Shown: positions 12,620 through 21,684 of the stretch, in pieces
Position numbering within the stretch: position 1 is the first letter of the stretch
Layout of the letters: the number at the start of each line of letters is the position of its first letter
Assembly (NCBI RefSeq): GCF_030867095.1
Contig: NC_081824.1
Coordinates: 349,220,203-349,284,202 of the forward strand
Direction: 5' to 3'
Length of the DNA stretch: 64,000 nt
Origin: Alligator mississippiensis
Taxonomy: Eukaryota; Chordata; Crocodylia; Alligatoridae
Made by a program: the position numbers and the translations under genes
The notes under the pieces: model-generated
Told to the model about the DNA's origin: nothing
The model's database searches: none
The model's input: only the letters and a program-made list of their open reading frames with translations

Positions 12620-12745
12620 TTTATATTTCACAGAAGAGTAAAAATTTATTTTGCAAAAATCTAGTTGGTCTAATAAAAGTATCACCTCTAGCACAAGTTC
12701 TGACTCCTTTTGCCTCTAGACCAATACGGCTACAACCTGGATACC
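12620..12745 (+). mobile_element. Penelope-like tail, right arm of an inverted pair
   Basis: This reads 'ttgcaaaaatctagttggtc' and then 'taataaaagtatcacctct', and finishes 'agaccaatacggctacaacc', the reverse complement of the start of the 431-835 fragment. Positions 12,651-12,712 pair with 12,299-12,360 at almost every base. The terminal part (12,713-12,745) has no partner in the left arm. Confidence 0.55.
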
Positions 12746-13607
12746 TGTCACATGGAAGATATCAAATTTTAGCCATTTTTTAAAATGAAATCTTCATAAT
12801 TTTACAAGGAGGAAACAAGTTTGAACACCTGAAACCTGGGACCCTGCTCCTGCCTTTGTTCAAGGTAATTTGGGTTATCACAGAGCCCAGAGATACTTCA
12901 CCACATAAGAAATTCCTGCCCAGAAGAGCATTCCTCCTTTTTACTGTCAATCCTCAAAGGGCTTTGGCAAAATGAATCCTAGTAGTAACAACCACCAGGA
13001 TGTTATAGGCTCTTTTTAGGAAGAGAGCTCATGCTCTTTTCTTTTAAAGCTATGCCTCGTGCATCAGTACCAGGACTGATGGAGGCCAGATTGGGTGCAA
13101 GATTGCTGGATCAGGGTAAAAGTCAGAGTTGGAAGAAGCAAGCATAATCCTAGCACAAGCTGGGTCAGGAAGCCAAGGGGTCAAGATAAGAGCAGAGTTC
13201 ACAAGTGAGCCAACTCAGGAAATCAAGGGGTGAACAGTTTATCAGAGTGTGGTCTAGGATCAGAAAACACTCTATTACCCAGACATTTCCCATTTCTCTC
13301 CCTGGTCTTATATAGGGGAAGTAGAAGATTAGATGACAGGAGCCAGGGATCAGGGAGTGAGGAGATTCAGGTAGTGACATGTTTTAAGGAGAAAAGTGGC
13401 TGGTTGGGGTAGGTAGCTGTGCTGCTTACACCAAGGTTGCAGGCCTGATTCTGTACATCATAGTATTTCACATTCAAGGGGCCAGACAGAGGGATCTCAG
13501 AAAGGAACATGGCTCTGTATTTAGGGCACCTGCCTGAGAGTCTGCACTTAAAACAATCATTAGATAAAATACATAAATGGTCCTTTGGAGCCAGGGACCA
13601 GAACTTA
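12746..13607. other. Noncoding stretch, nothing recognised
   Basis: Short random frames only. No repeat ends or coding motif seen. Confidence 0.4.
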
Positions 13608-13849
13608 GGTGTGCTTGTACATGAGAAGAAAGGCTGCTCCGATGCGCTATAGTTACAGCACGTCAGAGCAGACTCAGTCAAGTCTGCTGGAGCATGGTAA
13701 TTACCAAGCCCCAGCAGACTCCAGCACCTCATGTATCAGTATCCCTGTGCTTTAAAATGGCATCAGGGGTGCTTTAACTAAAGCTCATTTGATGAGCCAC
13801 TTTAATTAAAGAGCACCCTCCACACTGCTGGAGCATGTGTATAATGCCC
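13608..13849. mobile_element. MITE of the GGGTGTGTCTACAC family (diverged)
   Basis: The left end GGTGTGCTTGTACATG and the right end (inverse GGGCATTATACACATGC) resemble the termini at 49,797-50,278. The interior also shares blocks with that copy ('ttaattaaag', 'gtatcagyatccc', 'aaaatggca'). The 3-bp flanks do not match, so the target duplication is lost or the ends are slightly off. Confidence 0.5.
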
Positions 13850-14235
13850 AAAGAGTTCCCCTTCCCACCTGAATGCCTGAATTACTGTATTTTCTTTCAT
13901 ACGATACACAGCTTTTTCTAAAAATCAGCTGCTGGAAATTTGGGTGCTACACATTAAGTAATAGCAGTTTGTGCTACAGGACCCTGTGCCGAGCCAAAGA
14001 GAAATTAAAGCTGCATGTGCTACACAGGGGGCTCCTTAGTTGCTAGCAGTGGACTCTTTCTCTTTCCCTCAACAGACGCGAGCTGCAGACTCAACAGAAG
14101 TCCCAGGGCTTGGCTCCACTTTGTCTAGGTACACACTATACTTTTACCTGTATAAGTGATCAAAAACTTGTAACAGAACAGAAGCTCAGCATGCAAACTG
14201 GTTTAAAGCCTGCCATCAGAGGTGGTTCAAGCACC

Positions 14236-14372
14236 TACTTTGAACACCTTCAAGAGAAATTTGGATGTTTATCTTGCTGGGATCCAATGACCCCAGCTGA
14301 CTTCCTGCCCTTTGGGCAGGGGGCTGGACTCAATGATCTTCTAAGGTCCCTTCCAGTCCTAATGTCTATGAA
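14236..14372 (+). mobile_element. CR1 LINE, 3' end fragment (plus)
   Basis: The start encodes the very end of CR1 ORF2 (the -FKRNLDVYLAG- type terminus). It is followed by the CR1 3' UTR landmark 'gggctggactcaatgatctt' and 'ggtcccttccagtcctaatg', and a 'tctatgaaatc' tail. Only about 140 bases remain, so this is a severely 5'-truncated copy. It differs in wording from the CR1 copies at 39, 48 and 55 kb and is probably another subfamily. Confidence 0.8.
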
Positions 14373-15211
14373 ATCTAATTCTGATCATCCAAAATTTTAG
14401 GAGCATTTGGAAGTTAGGTTCTGACCCATATCTAATGATTAAAAACAGACCACAGCACATTTGACAAAAAATTGTGGAATAGAAAGACAAAAATATTATT
14501 TATCAATGAGGAGGCACGTTAGTTTTGTGGATTTTTTTCTTTTCAACCATTATACTCATGCATAAGGAGTATGGCCAGAGAGATGCGGTACAACCAAAAG
14601 ATGAGGTCCCATGGATCCCTGTGCCTGTATAAATCCAGTTTACTTCAGCTGTGATTGGCTATTATGATATAGCGACTAGGACCCAGACTCGAGGGTTTTT
14701 CACTTCCTCCTGTTAGATGAAGTATGCGTGGTGGAACATCTGGACTGACTGGGGGGGGGGTTGTTTTTGTTTTTGTTTTTTTTAATCTGTAATTATTTTC
14801 ACTGTTAATTGCATTCTTTCTTTGAAAAACATAACAGCAGGAAACCATAATGGTGTAATCAATATACATTGCCAATATTACATTTTATTCAGTCTTCACT
14901 TACTGCCAGAAGGAAAAATTAAAACCAGGCTGTTTGCAGTCATCTTATCCTTTGAATGTTTTTCTTTCTGCAAAACCATTAATATGGAACATGGATCTGA
15001 TCAACTGAAAAAAAAGGCTCTCCTTGCTTAAAATCATTACTGCTTAAGTGTTTGTCTTCTTGTTTATTCATATCATATAATGAAAACCAATATCTAAAAT
15101 AAAGGTACATCTTCAATTCATAGCTAAAATAATCTATATTTAAAATGCCTGTGTTCTGTTATAGCTTTGTATTAAAAGATTTATGAATCTGACGCCAATG
15201 CCTTACAGATT
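14373..15211. other. Noncoding stretch with poly-G/poly-T tract
   Basis: A G(10) run followed by (GTTTTT)n and a T run lies at 14,751-14,783. Otherwise it is AT-rich noncoding sequence with nothing recognised. Confidence 0.4.
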
Positions 15212-15265
15212 TTTCTTTCTTTCTTTCTTTCTTTCCTTTTCCTTTGTTTATTTATTTATTTGTAA
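15212..15265. repeat. (TTTC)n and (TTTA)n microsatellite
   Basis: About six TTTC units are followed by TTTA units. It is the same microsatellite type that flanks the Tx1-like LINE copies, but no insertion is present here. Confidence 0.9.
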
Positions 15266-15803
15266 TAAATATTTTGTTTAAAAACTATTTTCATCTATCT
15301 CCTATACTATTTTCCCCAGTTTATGGAAATAGGATCTTGTTTGATCCTGCTGTTTATTCCTCCCCTGAAATCATAATCTGTTGTGCCAGATGTGGATTTG
15401 TTTTTCTACCTTGAATGATTATTAATAATGAAACAACATGAATGCTTTATAATAAGGAAGTTTTTGGGTGGGTGGAAATAAAAAGAATGCATTTCTGGTG
15501 GCATGGGGTGAGGGTTGATAATTAGTTACTTGAAGTGAATTAATTGCTTTTCTTTGATAAAATAATCTTCCAACTGACATGACAATTGGTTGCTACAAAA
15601 ATGACAATATCATTATAGAACTGGCACAAGGAGGACATTTTAAGAATCAATGTTCCCTGTCTTCATGCAAATGAAGAGCAAGGGAAGGTAGATAATAACT
15701 TATTGTCCAGTATGCAATTAAATTAGACTTTCTATGTTGTATGAGATGCTAGCTGTCCTTTTAAAAAATAAGTATTAGAAATATGTGTTAATTACTACAG
15801 CTG
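15266..15803. other. Noncoding stretch, nothing recognised
   Basis: AT-rich DNA that ends at the target-site duplication of the solo LTR. Confidence 0.4.
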
Positions 15804-16060
15804 TTTATTGTGCGGGCCGGGGGCGAGCCGGGCCCGTCTTTGCGCACGCAGGCTGTGGCCAGCAGCCCGGGCACGCGGGGCCGGAGAGAACCGTGCGGCG
15901 GCAAGGCACGCACGGGCTAGAATTAGTCACAGAGGCGTAATGGTTGATTCAAAGATTATTTACTTACACCCAAGATGGTCACGGTGTAGGCTGGACAGTT
16001 TCCCAGGTACAGCGCCGCTTAAATCCTCGTTGGAGGACTACGACAAATTCGGTTCTTTGG

Positions 16061-16172
16061 CCCCGGAGTTGTTAAGGCTCCGCGGGTTCGGCAATTTCTT
16101 TCCCACGGAGTTGTCGAAGCTCCATGGGTTCGGTTTGGCTCTCTGGCCCCGGAGTTGTTAAAGCTCCGTGGG
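16061..16172 (-). repeat. Three tandem hairpin units in the LTR
   Basis: Three units with a period of 41-45 bases each read (C)CCNCGGAG-loop-CTCCNNGGG. Stems are at 16,061-16,086, 16,102-16,128 and 16,147-16,172. The middle unit has a 9-base stem with one wobble pair. The unit stems are also complementary to each other's partners. They lie downstream of the promoter in the R/U5 part. Confidence 0.7.
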
Positions 16173-16304
16173 CTCTAAAATTGAGTATGTAGGAAAGGGA
16201 TACGTCTAGGATTGTGCTCAGTGATGGGGAGAGGCCAGAGGCTATTTAGACCTCTGTTGCCTTCTTAAGAGATGCGTTGGGTCCGTGAGGATCCGCAGCG
16301 CTTA

Positions 16305-16331
16305 GAGATCTTCACACAGCGTGAAGATCTC
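16305..16331 (-). promoter_or_regulatory. 11-bp perfect hairpin in LTR leader
   Basis: GAGATCTTCAC (16,305-16,315) and its exact complement GTGAAGATCTC (16,321-16,331) flank a 5-base loop. On the minus strand it lies about 80-110 bases past the TATA box, so it would be within the first 100 nt of the transcript. That is where retroviral R-region hairpins sit. The function is inferred. Confidence 0.65.
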
Positions 16332-16411
16332 CCTCTTGGTGAGTTCTCCAATTTCTCCTTCTCTCTCCAGTTTTTCTCTCTCTCCAATTTGGGCGGAAAC
16401 CACCCAAGCTC

Positions 16412-16433
16412 TTTATACGGCTAGCAAGCCAAT
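16412..16433 (-). promoter_or_regulatory. LTR core promoter (TATA box and inverted CCAAT)
   Basis: On the minus strand ATTGG lies about a dozen bases upstream of TATAAA within the solo LTR. The spacing to the downstream hairpin places the likely transcription start near 16,385. Confidence 0.6.
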
Positions 16434-16716
16434 CGCTAGCCGTTACGTGTGCATAATTTAGAATTGGCCAATAACGTGGCACGGATCTTCATACAGATGG
16501 CGGGAACTCCTTTGCACCGTGCATCTCCAAGATGCAAAAGAAATGCACCATGCAAAGAAGCTACAAATTTGGCGGGAAATTCCCCGTTGCACCGGAGTTC
16601 TCTTCTGCAGCAGAGAACTCCACTGTGCAAAGAAGTTGCAATTTAGCGGGAACATAATTTAGCGGTGCCGAAGCACACACAAACAAAAACTCACAACTTT
16701 GGGTTGTGACATTTAT

Positions 16717-17334
16717 ATGTGTTGTTGCAATTTTATAATCAACTTTTGGGATGTGACCATGCAACCTATCAAGCATATGTTTACTTTTACTCATACGAGT
16801 AGCTATCATTATGGGACTATTCACATGAATAAAGTCATGCTTTCAGTGTTTTCAGGTTCAGAACTTGTGATTTTAAATCATTTATAAATTACACTTAGTT
16901 CTAACAGTTTAACTCATAGTACTCAACTTGGAGCCCGGTGGCCAGATGCAGCCCATGAAACCTATGTGAGTGGCCCATCCCCTAGCACCATTTCCCTGTC
17001 ATGTCTCCTGTGCTGGCCAGCATGGACTCCTGCCAGAACTCTGTCTGTGCATTGAGCTCTTTCAGCTCACCAGCTGGTTGGGGCAGATTCCTGCCAGAGC
17101 CGCTGCTTTTGCAGGGCTTTTGAGCCCAGGGAGTGAACCCCACCACTGTTGGCACTCCTTGTCTTGCCTCCTCTGCTGGATTCATTGGCAGGGGAAAATG
17201 TAGGGAGGGAAATGGGGGTGGCATTCATCTCCTGAGCTCCAGAGTCCTGCAAAAGCAGTAAACCCAGCAGAAGCTTGTACTGCATGCAGCTCTTGGCCAA
17301 CTTCTGATTTTAAGGTGTTGCCAACTTTTAAGAG
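16717..17334. other. Noncoding; possible diverged DNA-transposon relic
   Basis: From about 16,920 the words 'ggagcccggtggccagatgc' and 'agcccatgaaacc' look like a decayed hAT-type end of the kind seen at 61,864. No clear partner end is visible. The stretch lies between the solo LTR and the 3' end of the Tx1-like LINE. Confidence 0.35.
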
Positions 17335-17337
17335 ACC

Positions 17338-17343
17338 TTTATT
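17338..17343 (-). promoter_or_regulatory. AATAAA polyadenylation signal of LINE copy 1
   Basis: It lies in the 3' UTR on the minus strand at the position equivalent to the AATAAA of copy 2 (about 23,975). This alignment locates the 3' end of copy 1. Confidence 0.6.
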
Positions 17344-17625
17344 CCCTGGAGGGTGATAACTCGGAGCCAGTAAAGAGCGTGTACAAGGACGCCCGAAGCT
17401 CTGGGCCTCATGGACAAGGCCTGGGCTCATGGCCTGCAAGGCCTGCCCGTACACTCTAGACAAAAAAAAAAAACAACCAACACAACGAACATAAGGACTA
17501 TTTACAGTATTTACAGTTCTGCCAGCAGGGACACCCATGGAGGCCTCCGGGGTCGACCAGCATGAGCAAAAGTCCAGGGCCTCGGCCCGCTTGACGCGTC
17601 TCTGCGGCTTGAGCAGCCGGTGGCA

Positions 17626-20600
17626 TCACAGAACGAGGATCAGGCGTCCCGCCTCGACTCGGCACAGCACCCCCTCGAGGGCCCAGCGCTCCTCAAAGGC
17701 GGGCACCGTCCGCCGGAGGACAGCGTGCTCAAACTCGAGCGAGAGGCGGGCCCGCACCAGCAGGCGGAAGAGCTGCAGGCATCAACCATCCCGGTGCCGG
17801 TGAGCTGGTTTCGCCGGCTCTTCAGGGTGGCCATCTTGGCCTGGCCCAGCAGGAAGTTGGCCAGGCTGACCGTGGCCCGCTCGGCCGCCCGGTATGGAAA
17901 GGAGTGGACGTAGGCGTCTTCGGAGAAGTCTCGGCCCAGTACCCGAAGCAGTGCGCCCAGGGCGGCAAAGAGAGGCTGCAGCCGGGGGCAGTCGAGGAAC
18001 GCGTGGAAGATGTCCTCGTCCAGCACCCCCAGGCAGAAGGGGCAGGCCACCGAGGCCGCTGGGTCCAAGTGACGCACAAAGGTGCCGGTGGCCAGGATGC
18101 CGTGCACGAGCCGCCACTGCAGGTCGCCGGTCTTCTTGGCGATGGGTGCCTTATACAGCGTGCACCACGCCGGGGTCCCGGGCCACGCCAGGCGCCGCCG
18201 CCACGCGGTGTCAGGGCGGCCGGCGAGCACCTGGGCGTGCCGGGTGCGCACCACCCACATGTAGAGGTCCTTGCGGGGCAGGGTGCCAAAAGGGCAGCCC
18301 GTATTGCTGCTGGGGGGCACCGGGAGCCTGAGCAGCATGTTGGGCCGCTCGGCCAGCTCGCCGGGTACCACTGGGATGACGGGTAGCGGTGAGAAGGCGT
18401 CTTCTGCGGCGTCTGCGGCGGGGAGGGGCCGGCGAGTCTGGAGATGGGCTTCCAGGGCGGTCGCTGCCTCCGTCGGGAGGGTGGCCCTAACGGCCCGCAG
18501 AAGCCGCCCCCCGGTGCGGACGGAGCGCATCGCCAGCCGGGCAGCCAGGGTCTCAGGTGACAGCCAGTCCGACCGAGCAGGGTCCAGGAGGTGCTCCAGG
18601 CAGGTGGAGCGTGCCTCGATGAGAGCTGCCGTGAGGCTGGCGGAGGCCAGGCTCGGCACGACCCGGTGCAGGGCCGGGTTGTGGACCAAGGGCTCTCGAA
18701 GGAGTTGCGGGAACCGCAGGTGCCTGGCCTGGGGACAGAGATGGAAGGCCGCCCGCCAGGCCCGCACCATGCTGCGGTAGAACGGGGGAAGGACCGCCCC
18801 ATTCAGGAAGGTGAGGTCCAGTTGAAACAGCTCCCGGTCAAAGCCGAGGCCCCCCACTCGCCGCAGGAATCGGCACGCCAGCTGTCGCCACGGGAGGTGG
18901 CCTTCGGTGTACAGGAGCCGCTGGAGGGCCTGCAGCTGATAGGTGGCCACCCTGCTGGCCAGATCGATCAGGCCCTGGCCCCCCTCGCCGGTGGGCAGGT
19001 AGAGGGCAGCTCGTGGGAGCCAGTGGCGTCCGTCCCACAGGAAATCGACCAGGAGCCGCTGCAGTCTCTCCAGTAGCTCCGGCGGAGGGTCCAGCACCGC
19101 GCAGCGGTGCCACAGGGTCACAGCCGCCAGGTTATTGATGACAAGGACGCGCCCCCGGTAGGAAAGGCTGGGCAGGCGCCAGCACCACCGCTGCAGGCAG
19201 GCCTCCACTCCCTCCTCGAGGCCGTCCCAGTTGCGCGCCATGAAGGTCGTCGGCCCCAGGAACACGCCCAAGACCTTGAGGCCCTCGCGGCGCCAGGCGA
19301 GGCCCCCCGGCAAGTCCGGCAGAGGCCTGCCAGTCCATGCGCCAAGCAGCAGAGTGTCACTCTTGCCCCAGTTGATGCGGGCAGAGGAGGCACGCTCGTA
19401 GGCCCGCTGGCAATCTGCCAGAGCCCGCATGTCTTCCTGGGTGGCGAGGAAGACGGTGACGTCGTCCGCATAGGCCGACAGCTGGAGACGAGGGCCAGCG
19501 GATGGGCCCGTGGCCGATGGCAGGACCACCCCACTCAGGCGGCGGCGCAGCGCGTGTAACAGCGGCTCGATGGCCAGGGCGTAGAGCATGCCCGACAGCG
19601 GACAGCCCTGGCGAATGCCCCTGCGTGCGGGGAACGGAGCGCAAAGCACCCCGTTCACCTTGAGCAGGCTGGAAATGTCCCGGTACAAGACCCGGAGGGC
19701 CCTGGTGAAGAGGGGCCCAAAGCCAAAGGCCTCCAGCGTGCGGAAGAGGTAGGCGTGGCCCACGCGGTCAAAGGCCTTCTCCTGGTCGAGAGAGAGGAGG
19801 CCGACGTCGAGGACAAAGAGCTCGCTAGCCGTGAGCAGGTCCCGCAGCAGGAACAGGTTGTCTTGTATGGTCCTGCCCGGCACGCAGTAGCTCTGCTCTG
19901 GCCCGGTGAGAGAGGCCATGACCGCGCGGAGGCGGCTGGCCAGCGCTTTGGCCAGAATCTTGTAGTCCGCGCACAGCAGGGAGACCGGCCGCCAGTTCTT
20001 CATGTAGCCCAGGTCTCCCTTCTTGGGCAGCAGGGTCAGCACCGCTCGGTGGCAACTGATCGGCAAGACCTTGTCGGCGAGACTCTCCTGGAAGACGCGC
20101 AGGAGGCTGGGGCCGAGGAGAGGCCAAAAGGTCTTGAAGAACTCGGCAGGCAGCCCGTCGAGGCCCGGGGCTTTGCCGGAGGCGAGGCCGGCCGCCAGCT
20201 CTTCCAGGGACAAGTCCCGCTCCAGCTCACCGGCCTCCAGGGCATCGAGACGCGGTAGGCCCTCGTGGAGTTCCCGCGTGGCCTCGGGGCACGACGGCTC
20301 GGCCGCGAACAGGTCGCGATAGAAGGCGACGGCACGGTCGCGGACTTCGCCCGGCTCTGTAATGACCCGGCCCTCAGGAGTCTTGAGATGGTCCAAGACT
20401 TTGCTCGCTGCCCGCCGCCGCTCCAGGTCGAAAAAGAAGCGGGTCGGGGCGTCGGTTTCCACCAGCTCCTGGCAGCGGGCACGGATCCTCGCGCCGCGGG
20501 CCGCGCTCTCCGCCAAGTCGCGCAGGCATTTCCTGCGGAGCCGGAGGCTCTCGCTCAGTGCCGCGTCGCTGCCAGCGGCCAGCAGAGCAGCCTCGAGCTC

Positions 20601-21632
20601 CGCCACGTCCTCCTCCAACTCCCGGATATGGCGGCGCATCTCGTTCGCAGCCAGCTGGGTGTACTGCTGGCAGAAGGCTCGGGTCTGGACCTTGCCCACG
20701 TCCCACCACAGCTTCCAGGAGGAGTGGCTCGGTCTCGCAGCCTCCTACCTCCACCAAAAGTGGGCAAAGCAGTCCCGGAAATAAGAGTCCTGAAGCAGAC
20801 TAACGTTCAAACACCAATACGGTGCCTGTGCACAGGCTCTCCCCGGCAGGCTCAGTTCGCTGAAGGCCAGGCCATGATCTGATAGACCCGAGGGAGCGAT
20901 GCAGCTGCTGCGCAGGAGTGGCAGGTGGTGCCTGGTGATATAAAGGCGGTCGAGGCGAGCCATGGTGAGACCGCTGGCACTCATCTTGGCCCAGGTGTAC
21001 TGGTGTGCATCGGGATGCAGGGCTCGCCAGACGTCCACGAGGTCTGCCCCCTCCAGGGCAGCTTGCAGCTTGCGAGCGGAGGGCAGGTGGGGCTCAGGCC
21101 CTGTGCGGTCGAGGCGCGGGGCAGTGGTGCAATTGAAATCTCCCCCGAGGAGGAGCAGGTCATCATCCTCGCTAGCGTCGCGCAGGAGGGCAGCCAAGCT
21201 CTCAAAGAAAGCGACCCTCTCCTGGCCATCGGAGGGCGCGTAGATGTTGATGAGCAGCAGACAGTGTTGCGCGAGGGTGACGCGGACGGTCAGCAGGCGG
21301 CCGGGGACGACCTCCCGCGGCACCGCCGCGTCAAGCTGCAGCTGCGGCGATAAGAGTGTCGCGACCCCCGCGCGGAGGTTGGTGCCGTGGCTCAGGAACA
21401 CCTGTCCTCGCCAGGCAGCCCGCCAGGCCGCCTGGTTGAACCTGTCAGAGTGGGTCTCTTGTAGGAAGGCGACGGCCAGCCTCTTCTGTCGCAGGAGCTC
21501 CAGGACGGCCTCGCGCTTCACCGCGTCTCGACAGCCGTTGACGTTGAAGGTGCCAATGGTTGTGGCTGCCATGGGTGTGGGTGTGGGAGAGGAGGAGCAA
21601 AGCAGAGTGCGGGTGGAAAAGCGAGCACCCAA
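17626..21632 (-). pseudogene. LINE ORF2: endonuclease / reverse transcriptase, disrupted
   Basis: ORF2 encodes the enzyme that nicks target DNA and primes reverse transcription. The first open part (21,632-20,745) holds the AP endonuclease: FNVNG at residues 29-33, QETH at 58-61, NIYAPS at 129-134, GGDFN at 163-167 and SDH at 251-253. A single in-frame TAG (20,745-20,747) interrupts it. The same frame then continues for more than 1,000 codons. This part has an SKFF-like linker, LDQEKAFD (first catalytic Asp, 19,785-19,787), IRQGCPLS and YADD (19,461-19,472), and a C-terminal CPFC...H...C motif near 18,000-18,043. Relative to copy 2 one base is missing near 17,778, shifting the last ~50 codons. 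The shifted frame would stop at 17,626-17,628, while the present frame stops at 17,640. Met21 may be the true start, as the domain begins just after it. Family identity is firm and clade is inferred. Confidence 0.88.
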
Positions 21633-21684
21633 GAGCAGAGCAAGGCAATACAGACAGGTCAGGGAAGGCCTACCATGCCCTACT

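Larger units (their letters stand above)
15804..16716 (-). mobile_element. Solo LTR of a retrovirus-like element, 5-bp TSD
   Basis: The LTR is 15,809-16,711 (903 bp). Read on the minus strand it starts TGTCACAACC and ends CCGGCCCGCACA, so the termini are TGT...ACA. Perfect 5-bp duplications 'tttat' flank it (15,804-15,808 and 16,712-16,716). On the minus strand a TATAAA box (plus 16,412-16,417) follows CCAAT/ATTGG boxes (around 16,429 and 16,465). Downstream there is a strong hairpin and a triplicated hairpin motif. No internal genes and no second LTR occur in the window, so it arose by LTR-LTR recombination. It could be an endogenous retrovirus or a Ty3-type element; the LTR alone does not decide. 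CpGs are well kept, suggesting a fairly recent insertion. Confidence 0.88.

Noticed and set aside
17894-20882. Long open frames on the plus strand opposite the LINE ORF2 (up to about 200 codons)
   Set aside because: They are antisense shadows of a GC-rich coding sequence. They have no recognisable domain, and all overlap the well-supported reverse transcriptase.
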